A DNA stretch of 64,000 nucleotides from Tremella fuciformis (Eukaryota; Basidiomycota; Tremellomycetes; Tremellales; Tremellaceae). Under the pieces are notes generated by a model. The model saw only the letters and a program-made list of their open reading frames with translations. It ran no database searches and was not told the origin of the DNA. Shown here piece after piece: positions 21,101-33,900 of this stretch (the first letter of the stretch is position 1; the number at the start of each line of letters is the position of its first letter). Made by a program: the position numbers and the translations under genes. The DNA is taken from assembly GCA_032768795.1 (NCBI GenBank), contig CP136490.1, positions 2,542,001-2,606,000 on the forward strand, read 5' to 3'.

Positions 21101-24100
21101 CGAGAAGGTCAAAAACTTCCTCAAAGAAGCCCGTCTCTCCGACCAGCTTCCGCTCATCATTGTCTGCGATCGCTTCGGCTTTGTTCACGATCTCGTGCTG
21201 TACCTATACCAGAACGGTCTCACAAACTTCATCGAAATCTACGTCCAACGAGTCAACTCACAGAGAACCCCTGAAGTCATCGGTGGCTTGCTCGACGTGG
21301 ACTGCGAGGAGACCGTGATTAAGAACCTGCTCGCATCCGTCACCGGGGAATTCTCGGTCGACGACTTGGTAGCCGAGATCGAGAAGCGGAACCGTCTGAA
21401 GCTCATTCTCCCCTTCCTCAACACCAAGGTAGAGCAGGGATCTCAGGACCACGGGGTCTACAACGCCATCGCAAAGATCTCGATCGACTCGAACAACAAT
21501 CCCGAAGCCTTCTTGAAGGACAACAACCTGTACGACCCGGCTATCGTCGGCAAGTACTGCGAGAAGCGGGACCCGTATCTCGCCTACATTGCCTACGCCA
21601 AGGGCTTCTGCGATGACGAGCTCATTAACATCACCAATGAAAACCAGATGTACAAGCATCAGGCAAGGTACTTGGTCAAACGTCGCGACATCGACCTTTG
21701 GACCCAGGTACTCAACCCTGAGAGCATCCACCGCCGAGCTCTTGTGGACCAGGTAGTCACAACTGCGATCCCTGAGTGCACCGACCCGGATGATGTGTCG
21801 GTTACCGTCAAAGCATTCATGCACATGGAACTCCATGGCCCTTTGCTCGAGCTGCTCGAGAAGATCATAATCGAACCCTCTCCGTTTTCCGACAATCGGT
21901 CTCTGCAGTCGCTCATGTTCCTCACAGCCATCAGGAATGACAGAGGAAAAGTCATGGGCTACATCAACAAGCTCTCGGGCTACGATGTACAGGCCATCGC
22001 CAAGGTCGCGACCGAGGCCGGGCTCTACGAGGAGGCTTTCACGATCTATCAGAAGCACGATCTTCACGCAGAAGCGATGAACGTCTTGGTCGAGCATATG
22101 GTGTCGATCGAGCGCGGCTTCGCCTACGCCAACAAGATCAACCAGCCTGCTGTCTGGTCACGACTTGGTAAAGCGCAGTTGGATGGCCTGCGCGTCAAAG
22201 ACGCCATCGACTCGTACATCAAGGCCGAGGATCCATCAAACTTCGAGGAGGTCATAGAGATCGCCAACCGAGCTGGAAAGCACGAGGACCTTGTCCGATA
22301 TCTGCAGATGGCGCGCAAGACTGCCAGGGAGCCTAAGATCGACACTGAGCTCGCCTACGCCTACGCCAAGACGGACAGACTACACGATATGGAAGAGTTC
22401 CTTGCAATGACCAATGTCGCGGATGTGCTTCAGGTCGGAGAGAAGTGTTTCGAGGACGAGCTGTACCAAGCTGCCAAGCTGCTATTCTCGAGCATCAGCA
22501 ACTGGGCACGGTTGGCAACTACCCTCATCTACCTCGGAGAGAACCAGGCGGCTGTTGACGCTGCCAGGAAGGCCGGCAACACCCAGTGAGCTTGCTTGTT
22601 AATGTATTTCTTCGTGGAGCTGACATACCAGGGTATGGAAGCAGGTCAATGCTGCATGTGTAGACAAGAAGGAGTTCCGCCTTGCTCAAATCTGTGGTCT
22701 GAACCTTATCGTCCATGCCGAGGAGCTCCCGGCTTTGCTGTCTCTGTATGAGCGAAACGGATATTTCAACGAGATCATTTCGTTGATGGAGGGTGGTCTT
22801 GGCTTGGAGCGGGCGCACATGGTGAGGGCCCGATTGTGGTGCGATCATGCAAGCTGATTTCGCAGGGCATGTTCACCGAGCTCAGCGTGCTGTATGCCAA
22901 GTACAGGCCTGAGAAGTGTCAGTGTGGCGTTGGTGATTCTGTTGGAGGCTGATTGGTAGTGATGGAGCACTTGAAGTTGTTCTGGCAAAGAGTCAACATT
23001 GTCAGCCTCTCGATGCCAGAAGTGACTAAAGCTCATGCTGCAGCCCAAGGTGATCAAAGCCGCCGAACAGGCCCATCTCTGGCCCGAGCTGGTGTTCCTC
23101 TACATTGTCTATGGTGCGCAACATTCCGAGCAGCAAGTGGAGTTTTGCTGACAGCCATCAGACGAGCCTGACAATGCTGCTTTGGCGATGATGGAGAGAC
23201 TCGGCGAGTGGGACCACGACCAGTTCAAGAAGGTCATCGTCAAAGTCGCCAACATGGAGATCGCCTACAAGGCTGTCTCCTTCTACCTTGCCCGCCAACC
23301 CAACCTTCTCCCCGATCTCCTCGCCGCTCTTACACCTCGGTTGGACCATGGCCGTGTTGTCAAGATTCTTCAACGAGAAGACCACCTTCCTCTCGCCAAG
23401 CCTTATTTGATCGCCACACAAAAACTCAACCTTACCGTGGTCAACGAAGCATACAACGATCTCTTGATCGAGGAGGAGGACCACGTCACATTGAGGAGCA
23501 GTCTGGAGACCTACGACCAGTACGATGCTATCAAGCTCGCGAAGAGGCTCGAGACACACGAGCTGCTGGAGTTCCGTCGTATCGCAGCTCTCCTATACAG
23601 AGTGAGGCCTCTGCTGGCTTATCCTTGACTCGCTAACCCGCAGCTCAACCACATGTACGAAGAGTCGCTTGGTCTCAGCAAAGCCGATCGGCTGTGGCGC
23701 GACTGCCTCGAGACGGCGGCGTCGAGCAAAGATACTGCTGTCGCGGAAGAGCTTGCCGGCTACTTTGTTTCGATCGGAAACAAGGACGGCTTTGCGGCGG
23801 CTCTGTTCGTCTGCTTCGAGCTGGTCCGGCCAGACTTTGTGGAGGAAATGGTGGGTCAAAGGTTGCGCTGTCAGGCGGTGGCTAATGCACCAGTCGTGGC
23901 GGTTTGGTTTGTCTGACTACTCGAAGCCATATGTGCTGCAGAACCAGCGGGATCACGTGGCCAAGATTGCAGCACTCGAGAAGGAGTTGAAGGAGCTCAA
24001 GTCGAAGGCGCCGAGCTCGGAAGAGGAGCCAAGCACTTTGATGGGCAGTGGACTGGGCAACCGGCTGATGATTGGCGCGCCAACGTAAGTAGCCTCGTCG

Positions 24101-24203
24101 GGCAAGTATGGACGAGCTGACGAACAGTGGTGCGCCGTACATGAACGGTGGCATGCCAAACGGCGGCGGCGGGATGTACCCACAAGCGACGGGCTTTTAC
24201 TAG
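18188..24203 (+). CDS. CHC1: Clathrin heavy chain
   Basis: This is the triskelion leg subunit that coats endocytic and trans-Golgi vesicles. The ATG at 18188 (MADKPIT, then an intron, then [19 protein letters not shown]) opens the N-terminal beta-propeller. This is followed by the linker and the long alpha-solenoid of heavy-chain repeats, e.g. [27 protein letters not shown] blade sequence, [40 protein letters not shown] and [20 protein letters not shown]. More than ten short introns interrupt it; the largest exon is 21195-22589. The C-terminus is [21 protein letters not shown] followed by a Gly/Pro/Met-rich tail ending [10 protein letters not shown] at the stop 24201-24203. Estimated length is about 1,680 residues, normal for the family. 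All exons can be joined in frame. Confidence 0.97.
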
Positions 24204-24545
24204 GCGTGAGACGAGTCTGGGCATAGAATAGCATCGATGAAGCACGAAAGGAGGCATGACGAGATGGATTTTGGAGATCTCAAAAGCGAGGTGGTTTTTT
24301 CCCCTCCTCGTACGCGTGAGATGATGAGATACCCAGTCGAGAATGTTAATGAATTGTCTGAGCCGCAACTCCGATGTGTAACTGCGCTTCTCTGATAGGG
24401 GCATGTGATTCTCGAGCGAGAAGTTTCTGGCTACCACTGACGGCGCATGCTCTATCATCCAAGTTGTACAAGAGGCGCAGGACAAACGGATAGATGGATA
24501 GATGCATACACTACACTCTACACTCTACTCTCTACACGCTGGCAC
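24204..24545. other. Convergent 3' intergenic region
   Basis: This spacer lies between the clathrin and ZNG1-like stops. It contains a short (ACACTCT/GATAGAT)-type low-complexity stretch at about 24489-24540. No gene is seen. Confidence 0.5.
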
Positions 24546-25984
24546 TCAAGCCACCTCCGCCTTCAAGCCCTCCGCCAGCGCCCTCGCGCGCCGGGCCACC
24601 TCGCCCCTCTCGCCCATCACGGTCAACCGCAGGCTCACGCCCCTCAAACTCGGCTCATCGTCCAGCGCAGGCATGCGCGTGAGGTCGCTACGCCCAAACG
24701 CCCAATTGAGAATGTACGTCTCCCATGCGCGAGAAGAGTCGGTGCCCATTGGCGGTAGGCGGACGATGCCTTTTACTGACCGTGAGCGTCTCCACCACCA
24801 TTAGATGAGGAGGGAGAAGAGAGAGACGCACCCCTGTATATCTCAAAGGTGAGTTTGCCCAGTTCTTTCCGCAGTACACCGCGGCTTATCGGGATGATCG
24901 CCTCGCTCGCGTTGCCGTTGCCGTTGGCGTGGGCATGGGAATGATTTTGGTTGTGGTCGTGGTCGTGGCACTCGCACGCTTCGCCCTCCGCATGACTATG
25001 CTCGTGCTTGTGCTCCGACCCCGGCCGCTTCCCGCCCTTCCACACCGACTTGGTCTCCACCTCGTCCCCGTGCCAGCCGGCCTTGCCGGCGATCTCGTCC
25101 CACGTCAGCCCCTCGTCGTGCGTCTTGGCAAACAGCTGCGTGTCGAGGCCGAACAGCACCTCCGGATCTATGGGCGTATCCTTCGAGATCTTTATGCGGG
25201 GCGTGTCTTCGTTCAGCGCAGACAGGCGGTCGTGCAGCGTGTCCATCTCCGACTCGGAGCACAGCTCGTGTTTCGACAGCAGGAGCAGGTCGGTGTACTT
25301 TGCCTGCAGCTGTTTGTCAGCGGTGCATGCGTGGTAAAGTGGGCAAGGGGAGGGGGCTCGCCTTGGCGGACGGAGAGGTGTCCTCGTAACCTGGGAAATT
25401 CTTGCAGTCCACGACCGTTACGACGCCGTCTAGGCGGAAGCCCTGCGGCTCCATCTCGCGTATGCGCAGCGCGAGCGTCGCGGGCATGGCCGAGCCCCTG
25501 CGGTGTCAATGAACCGATACCATTCTGGGGTGGGGGGCGGTGACGCACGACGACTCGATGATGATCCTGTCGGGGTTGTACTTTTCTTTGATCTCCAGCA
25601 TGGCGTTGTCCACCAGGCCCACCATCGTGCAGCACAGACACCCGTTCAGGATCTCGGACACGCCGGTGATGTTGCTCTGCTCGGCCAGCAGCGAGTCCAC
25701 TGCTAGTTCAGCCCTGGTCCGACGGTCGGCTGGACGCACCCTCGACGTCCCCGTACTCGTTCTTCAATAGCACGCATTTGTAGTCTTTCGGAAGCTGTTT
25801 GAGCAGGCCGAGGATGGTGGTCGTCTTCCCCTGCACATAGTTTCAGTCTTCATCTCGGCACCTTCGGGCCGGCTCACCGCTCCTACGCTGTTAGTCGGCC
25901 ACAGCGCGGTGTGGGATGGGTAGGGAGCGTACCGAGGAATCCTGTGAAGCAGGTGACGGGTGTCTTGACGTCGGTGAGGGCCAT
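24546..25984 (-). CDS. ZNG1: CobW/COG0523 G3E-family GTPase, ZNG1-like zinc chaperone
   Basis: This GTP-dependent metallochaperone is predicted to deliver zinc to client proteins such as methionine aminopeptidase. The ATG at 25984 opens KTPVTCFTGFLG, the start of the P-loop, which a splice completes to GKTT. Other landmarks are LLKNEYGD, the metal-binding CxCC motif in GCLCCT (about 25630-25650), DRIIIESSG, and VVTVVDCKNFPGYED. Next comes the G4 region LLLLSKHEL. A histidine/aspartate-rich loop (HEHSHAEGEACECHDHDH and HSHAHANG) at about 24920-25010 is typical of zinc-related members. The CobW C-terminal domain then follows with FEIYRG...KGIVRLP and NWAFGRSDLTR. The stop is at 24546-24548. Five or more short introns are present. 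The gene symbol rests on family resemblance; the substrate is inferred. Confidence 0.9.
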
Positions 25985-27125
25985 CTCTGCGCCGTACTCG
26001 ACTCTACTTCTATGTTCTAGGTGACGAGTTGCAATACACTTTAATAGAAGACTACGCTTGAACTGCACTTGAACTAGGAGTTAGGAGACTAGGTAGATCG
26101 TGCAGGAAAGTGCGCGATAGGGCGTAGCTCGTTATTTCAATTCTTTTTTAGCTCTGAATTTCTAATCAGGTATTCAAGTTATTGGTTCTCAGGCAATTTG
26201 GAAAACCTAATGCAATTCCTTGTTCTTTGGTTCCGTTAGACATGGGGGGGTGGGACACCCCCCCAAGACCCCCCCTTGCGCCTAGCGGCGCAGCCATCGC
26301 AGCCCTTACGGGTCAAGCATCCGGCAAAGCCGGATGTACTGTAGAACATTGATTAGTTGCAAGCTAAAGCACTTCATCAAGAGATGCGCAAGTGCTTGTT
26401 GGGCATGCTAGGCTGATCAGATGATCATAGGCATGCCAAGCTGGTCACAGGGGCTATGTCACAGCTGCCACCTGGCAAGCCTATTGCAGTCTTGTCAGAC
26501 TTGCGCTATTGTAACCATTTTGGTGCAATGATAGGGCAGGGTATGGCAGTAGCTATGTAGGCGATTGGTTCTGCTACAGAGATCATTCCATGCATCAGCC
26601 TCATGCATAGATCTTTATTCTCTGATGAAAGGCAATTTGGCAAGGACACAATGCATATTAGGATTGTGCTGATGAAATCAGAATGGCCGGAATTTTCTTA
26701 TTTAATTCCCCCATTTACCGTTTTCGTTCCAGGGACACCCGCAGAAATTCGCCCCGTAAGAGCTACGCTGATAATGACACGTCATGTTTCAGATTGGCCC
26801 TGCATCAGATCTCCTGGGGTTCAGGGACCAAAGGAGGGTGAGTGATAAGCACGGTACCTGGATTGATCCTATCCTCTGTTCTATTACCACGTGGTGTCAC
26901 GCCGATTACCCGATCCAGGAACGTCATCAGTGCACCCAAATTTGATCCCGTTATTCCTTCTCCCGATTCGGCATTCGTCGGACTCGGAGTAGTCCATATC
27001 CCTCATCTATCTCTCTCTGTATCATCTTCATCTCTCTTCTAAACACCTCACATAGACAGCAGGAGAGTCGTGACAGGAGCACATGGGACAGCCGCAAAAC
27101 ATCTCACCCTCACCCCACCACCGCC
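25985..27125. other. 1.1-kb divergent intergenic region with hairpin cluster
   Basis: This spacer lies between the ZNG1-like start (minus) and the zinc-cluster regulator start (plus). The middle part (about 26130-26740) is visibly richer in A/T than neighbouring genes and carries a run of hairpins at 26244-26336. It has no open frame of note. The last 120 bp (CACCCCACCACCGCC before the ATG) are the probable leader of the regulator. Confidence 0.5.
26244..26336. repeat. Cluster of consecutive GC-rich hairpins
   Basis: Read directly, four stem-loops lie back to back. They are GGGGGGG-TGGGACA-CCCCCCC (26244-26264), GCGCC-TAGC-GGCGC (26278-26291), CCC-TTAC-GGG (26303-26312) and CATCCGGC-AAA-GCCGGATG (26318-26336). 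The setting is A/T-richer than its surroundings, which suggests an inserted element or a mitochondrial-type GC cluster; neither is proven. Confidence 0.7.
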
Positions 27126-30100
27126 ATGTCCCGCCCGCCCTCCTTGCCCTACCCCATCTACACATCCGCTGATCGCCCTCCGCCCCCATCCTTGCCATCC
27201 TTCCCGCAAATGTTTCCACCGCCCTCCCTGCCACACTCGCCATCGCGCTTCATAGAGAGGGAGCGGTACGAAAGCCACCATGCCTCCCAGACCGCCTCGC
27301 CAGACGAGCTCATCGACGACGACGAGCCCGAGCCTTCCGCCTCCACGGGCCGCAGGCTGCCCGGCGTCAAGCTCGAGCATGGCACGCCCATGAGTGCCGG
27401 CGAGAAGAAGCCTGCCACGCGCAGAAGGGTGGTGCAGAGCTGCTCGGAGTGCAGGCGACGGAAGATCAAGTGTGACAAAAAGTTCCCATGTGGTCCTTGC
27501 ATTCTTCGCTCCGACCAGGCCAAATGCCACGAAGTGGGCATGGCAGAGAAGCACGTTGTCGCGTCGCCCAGCCACTACGCCACCACCTCAGAGCTCGCGA
27601 ATGTCGCGCATCGTCTCGACGCGCTCGAGGCGGCGCTCGTCAAGACCGGCGCGCTGATACCGGCCGACCTGGATCATTACCTCAAGACGATCCGTGCGAC
27701 CGTTGCCGGCGTCGAGGAACCCGAGAACCGGTACCAAGAGGAGAACCGCACGAGCGCAGAAAGGGATGATACCGAGGACGCAGCGCTCACTCTGGAGCAT
27801 CTCGCCTTTGGTCGCTCGCGCATGGAAGGCACGCATTCCATTGCGCACTTTGGATCCACTCATAGTTCCGCGGCCGCCAAAGTCCCGAACAACGACTACC
27901 ATCTGCACCGCGGGTCCACCCACCACCTCCCCTCTCCCGGACAGATGCAATCTGGCCAGGGAGGCTCGCCGCTGTCACAGATCAACAAGCGACTCTCGCT
28001 CGAAGGCGGCCGAGTTACTCCGGTACAACCGAGCTCGGCCCCGCCAATCACAGAAGAGGAGCGATCGCAGCACATTGAGCGCCTTCTGGACCTTATCGGA
28101 CCTGGCGTCGATCCTACAGACTTTTTCTGGAAGAGCACACATCTGGGGATCAGGTACCTCGCCAGGATATTGCCCGACCCAGCAAGAGGCAAGATCCTCA
28201 TTGAGAACGCGAGTCTTTCTGTGCCCGTTAGGTGTCGCATGCTGATTGACAGTACCTCCAGAAAGTCGAATGGATACATCGGTGTATTCACATCCCCACT
28301 TTTCTCCGACAATGCAACGATCTCTGGGCCATGGATACCAACACCATCATGGAAGAGATCGCCCTCCCGTGGATCGCTCTCTATATCACCACTCTCTTAC
28401 TTGGTCTGCAGTTCATGGACTCGTCAGAGATCGCCAAACACTTCACCCCGGAAGAGGCCCAGACGTTGCCGACAACCTATTACAACGCCTTCCGCGCCGC
28501 CATGTATGGCTCGGATTTCGCTGGTTCTCCAACGGTTGAGCATATCCAGGCCTACGTGTTGGCTAGCGTCATCATGAACAACCGAGATAGGGCGGATGCT
28601 GCTTGGGCGTACCTCGGGGCGTGTATCAAGATGGCGCAGAGCTTGGGCATGTCCAGATTAGGAGCAGAACAGCAGGCGGTGGAGGGGAAGCCATTACCCA
28701 TGTGGACAGGCAGGTGGGAGAGTGTCATCCAACGTGAAGTCGGCAGGCGGGTCTGGTGGAATCTGGTCTTCCTCGATTGGGCTCTTGCTCCAAGCTACAA
28801 CTACACGTGTGCGATTGCTCCCGATCAGAGTGAGTCCGCAAAGCTTAAGGTCTTCACCTATTGACGTGGCAGTCAAAACGTCCCTTCCGTCCAACATCGA
28901 AGATGAGGACATCATCGATGGCCAGCCGCTCAAGCCCAAACCCCTCAGCGTCCGAACGGCAATGTCGTTTCAGCTGGCGAGGCTCAAGTTTGCGGAGATC
29001 TCTCACCGGCAAATATGGCAGGCGAACAACACCCCTCATTCGCCATACTCGTTTGTTCTGCAGGTGGACGGCGAGTTGCGGAAAGCGATGATGGAGCTGC
29101 CGGCGTTCTTCAAGCCCGAATCCGACAAGGGCCTGCCGTCCGATGGCGATTCGAAGGGCATGGTTCAGTACTATGAGAAGGTCATGCTTAATCTGGCGGT
29201 ACATTCGAGAATGTTGCGGCTACATCGGCCGTGGCTCTCGAAGGGCTACGAGGATGAGAAGTGGGCAACCCCTCCCGCGGATGAGTGCTGTGCTGATGGT
29301 GGCAGATTCTCGTACTCGAAAGAGCAGTGCATTCGGGCGGCTCGGGCGACTCTTCGGCTCATGTCTGACGATGCGGGCGTGGCTTCGTTCCTGGAGAAGT
29401 GGTGGATCCCGCTTTTCTATGGTATGTGGGGTTGAGTGTGATAAGCCTAGAGCTGACGGGCCAGTCTCGGTGGCTGGCATGGTGGTCATCATCGATCTCC
29501 TGGTGAGTCTGCGTTGAGTTCAGTGTCCGTTTGCTGACGCCCAGCGAACTGCCAAGAAAGACATGCATTCGAAAGAGACAGAGGCCAAGATTGCCGAAGT
29601 CAAAGGCTCGCTAGATCAGATGAGGCAAATCTCGGATATCTCGCACCCTTCACGCGCGACTGTAAAGGTCATGGACTCTCTCATGGGTATGACAGACGAC
29701 TCGACTAGCTCGCATGATGCTGACAGCCAGCCGAGGTGGAAGATCGTCGCCGTCCGTCTACTCTGGGAAAGCGCAAGACGCCAGCATCGCCACACGGAGA
29801 CCTGGACACTGAAGAGCCTGGACTACAACATGCCGTCAAAAAGCTCATTCGCCAAGCTGCACTCGAGATGGACTCGGACGCCTCTCAATCTGCTGCTGGC
29901 TCCACGCCCGGCGAAATTCCTCGCGCAGCAGGTAGCATCTCTCCTTTCTCGCAGCCGGCCTCGCGGGACAAGCTGCCGAGCGATGTACCACCGCTCCCGC
30001 AGAACAGCGGGCCCAGCATATCTCAATCCGCAAGCACCAGCGGGCCCGGAGCAGTCTTCGACGCGTACCCCATCCCCGGCCGCGGCCCGTCGGGCAGTAT

Positions 30101-30686
30101 ATCTCAGCAGCCCATCATGGCCAACGGCTTTGGCGTCACGCCCACACCCACCTCGGCCACCTCCACCCAGTCCGGCAACCCACTTACCGCGCCCGGCCAA
30201 TTCAGCGGGTCAGGCGGGTTCCAGAACGGTGCCGCTGGCCAACTGGGCACATGGGCGCAGAACCCACAGGGCTTCACGTTCCCCATCGATCCCTCCAATC
30301 CCGGCATCGCCTACCCGCCCGTCCAGCCCTCGTACACCAACCAGCCACAGCCGCTCGATCCGGCTCTCGAGCAGATGCTGTCGTTCTTGCCGAGCGTGCA
30401 GGGCCAGCCGACGGGCACCGAGAATCCCACGCCGTTCCCGGACGACTTTCTCAGCAAGGTCTTCAGTTTTACGTGGGACGGGGCGAATGGCAACTCCACC
30501 AACAACAATAATACCAACAGTAATAATAGTGGTGGAGTGGATGCGGGGCAGGCGCAGCAGGGCCAAGGCCAAGGTCAAGGGCAGGGGCAGGGGCAAGGTA
30601 TGGCGCAGGGCGGGATGGGCACTGGGCAGCTGGGTCTCCCTGGCCAGCCGACGTGGGACGGGTGGCACCACGGCTGGATGGCCTAG
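27126..30686 (+). CDS. Zn2Cys6 transcription factor with fungal-specific middle region
   Basis: This is a nuclear regulator. The ATG at 27126 starts a Pro-rich N-terminus. The DNA-binding cluster CSECRRRKIKCDKKFPCGPC plus a final Cys (spacing CX2CX6CX5CX2CX8C) lies at about residues 105-133. It is followed by a short coiled linker (LANVAHRLDALEAALV) and the fungal_trans-type regulatory domain (e.g. HTPTFLRQCNDLW-like start, YYNAFRAAMYGSDF, YVLASVIMNNRDRADAAWAYLGAC, MAQSLGMSRLG, EVGRRVWWNLVFLDWALA). At least four introns interrupt 28220-29730. The C-terminal third is disordered, with Asn and Gln-Gly repeats (GQGQGQGQGQGQG at about 30560-30600) and a final WDGWHHGWMA. Its divergent neighbour is the ZNG1-like gene. 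The targets are unknown. Confidence 0.9.
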
Positions 30687-30903
30687 GTAGAGAGATCATA
30701 TCGTACAGTATATCATTGTCAGTGTGGGCGTTGTGGGTGTTGTGGTAATTCACCTCGTCTTCAGGGTTGTCCACTGGATGCATACATGGACGTGGACACG
30801 GTGCTCAGTCCTGGTATATGCGTAGCGTACGGCTGCATGCAATATCAAACACGAACATGACACGGCGTTCTACAATCTTGTTGTGCGGGTATTGGGTATC
30901 TGC

Positions 30904-33900
30904 TCACTCGCTCGCCAGCAATTGTCCCCCGGACGCGCGGTGCATCTCTTCCAGCACGTCCAGGATCGTCGAGGCAGACCACGCTTGGGTCCGACAGGAA
31001 TCATGGCAGTAACTGCCGTCTGCACATCAGTGCCCGTCTCGGCTTTCGGCTGTTTCGGGGACGCACTGGAGTTGGTGAGCTCTGGCAGGCCGCGCCACGG
31101 GTCCGACTTGATATGGTTGGCATGCTTGAGCAGGATATTCGATATGAAGTGCGTGGTGCGACTCGGGTCCTGCAAGTCAGGTCAGTGTCCGCCGGGGGCC
31201 GGGGAGGGCGCGAGGGGAGAGGGGAGGAGAGGGGGTGTCTCACATCTTTGCCTTCGCCTGCCAAGCGGTCAAATTTGAGCCAGGCAAGGAGGAACCACCC
31301 GGTGGGAAACAACCACTCTGGGCCTTGGTGGTAGTTCCAGCCTTTGGCGACCGCCTGGTCGGTCGAGTCGTTGATGTTGTCGTAGTCTGGGCGGTACTGC
31401 GAGTCGCTCGGGTCAAGGGTCTTCATGCCCAGCGGTCCACGCAGGATGGCGTCGACCACTCGGAGAGCGTCGATGGCGCGAGACGGGGTGAACAGCTCGG
31501 GCGCGACGATCATGGCGTGGGGGAAGTTGGACCGCAGTTGATAGTCGGACCACTCGCGGTCTTTCGGGGTACCGTACACGTCTTTGTAGATTCCTCGACG
31601 GTTCACCATACCCGGGTTGATGTCGAACTGGGAGTCCTCGCTGGGCGACGAGGGGATGTAGTAACACCGCTCGAACGAGGCTTGGATGAGGTCGGCCCAT
31701 TCTTTGTACGTCACCAGGCGTTGTTCGCCTCGGATAGTCGCCTGCACACCCTTGAAGGGGAATTCGCCCTTGCGTGACAACTTGTCAAGCCATGTAAGAG
31801 TCGACTTGAGCAAACCGGTAATCTCGATCGGCGAGCCGTCTCGAGGCGTGGCTGGCAAGCCCTTGTTGTGTGCGCGGTCCGACGAACCCATCTTGTCCAT
31901 CCACGTCCTGTCAATCAGCTCTAAACGCACAGCCTGTCTATCAGACCTACCCGCAGTTGTACCGGTTACCACCAAAAATGAGGCCCGTCTCCCAGTCGAC
32001 CCAGATCTTCTGGTTGAAGCCCTCATCCCGCATATCCATATCGAGGTTAGGCCCGGCCTGTAATATTAGCTGAGCTCTTTCCCACCAGACATGAGACTCG
32101 CATTGTACTCGCGGAACTCGATGCCCTGCGCATGCCGCTCCACAATCTCCTGGATGAGCTCAGCGACACTGCTCTCCCAGCTGAAGGCCTGAGGGTGGTC
32201 CCAAGGAACCCAAGTCTCGTCTTTCGGGAACCGTCTCTTGACCTTCTCCTGCAACAGCGCATGTCCGTTCGGGCACATCTTGGTGTAATCCTGAATGTTC
32301 TGGATGAACCACCATGGCCCATCTCGACAATTATACCGCGGTGTCCGGGTCGAGTCTAGCAAGTTGGGGATGAGACCATGTTTGAGAGTCGAGCCAAAGG
32401 CAAGAATGTGCTCTCGGGCAGCAGGGAAGTTGCCAGTTGTCAAGAACAGACCACGAAGCGAGATGAAGACATCCCGACCCCAACAACGCGCCCAGCCAGC
32501 AGCAAAGTGAGGCAGACCAGCGGCTAGGGAAGGGACGGGCTTTGAGGGCGAGATCGATGCGGATTTGACGAGACCGTACATCTGCACCGAGCAGAGTGCT
32601 AGGTCGTGCACGAGGGAATGCCCCGAAGAGACAAATTCGGAACATTGCTCGACGACTGCTCTTCGCGCAGCCTTGTAAGCTTCGTACATGACGAGAGCAA
32701 AGTATTTCGGTCGCATGAACGACGGGCACGTCTTGCGAATCAGGTCAAAGCGGTGCTGGAGCCAGGCGGCAGGCTTGGCAAGGCGAGGCAGATCGCCTTG
32801 TTGCCTGTCTGTCAGCTTGAGTACTGTACAGATACGCAAACTGACCTCTCCAGACGGTGTACGACATAGTCCAGTGACCAGGTTCCTTGCCGAAGATGCT
32901 CGCATAATGAGTGCCCAAGATCGTTGGTCTCCATGATTTGTCGGAGAGGGTGCATCCAGCCCTCCAGGCCACAGTAGACCAGAGAGCCGTAGTTCGGGAT
33001 GGTATAGGTACCATCCCCGCCGGTGGCATCTCGCTCTTCACCATCGGCTCGATGAAGGACAGTGTTCAAGTCGACGAGGTCCAGCTCGCCGAATGCCTCG
33101 TCGGCTCCGGACTTGCAAATGGCATCGAGATCGGTCGACATTTCCTGTCACGTTAGCTTGGAATTTGCATACAAAGGATGTAACTCACATCCATATCTGT
33201 GGCGAAGAGCATGATTGAACCGGGCTCAAATTGAGCGGGCACGACAATTTCAGAGTAGTCGCCATCCGCATCTTTGCCTGTGCGGACTTCGACACCTTTG
33301 ATCTCCTCCAGCGTCGAAGGGACACCGCGGTGGATCTTCGCGTCGTCCTTCCATTCGCTGTACTTGGTGGTGACCGAAGCACCAGTGAGGAATGTCAATT
33401 TCGAGCGGCTCAGCTTGATCGGCTTGACTGGATAGGTCAGGCTCGGCGCATGTTTATCAGACTCAAGGAAGAGACTCACTCCAGCCTCGTCCAGAGAAAC
33501 CTTTGAAGGCGGTGTGCGCAACGAGCATGTATCCCTTGTGAGAGATGGGGTGAACTCGGTGCATAACGATGTACTGCGGGTTAGCAGAGTCTCAGTGGCG
33601 GCTGGCATGCAGGGCGCACCTGGCCCTCTTCGTGCACATGGCCCTCGGTAAATCCGCCAGACATCATTTCGACGTGGAGGTGATTCAAGACCCTCTTGAC
33701 TTTGCCAATACCACCTGCACCGCTCTGGTCCACCTCGTACATCCGGTTGTCCGTAACGAGGTTGAGCAGTTTAGGATACAGGTCATCGAAGCCTTTGTTG
33801 GATCCGAGAGCGGCGCGAGTGAAGGTAACAAGAGCACCGGTAGACAAGGCGTCTTCCGCCGTGCGCTTGTCATGCGGAGTCTCGTTATCGTGGGTGACAT

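Noticed and set aside
26244..26350. Helitron 3' end (hairpin followed by CTRR)
   Set aside because: The last hairpin is followed by TACTGTAG, not CTRR at the usual distance, and no Rep/helicase gene is near.
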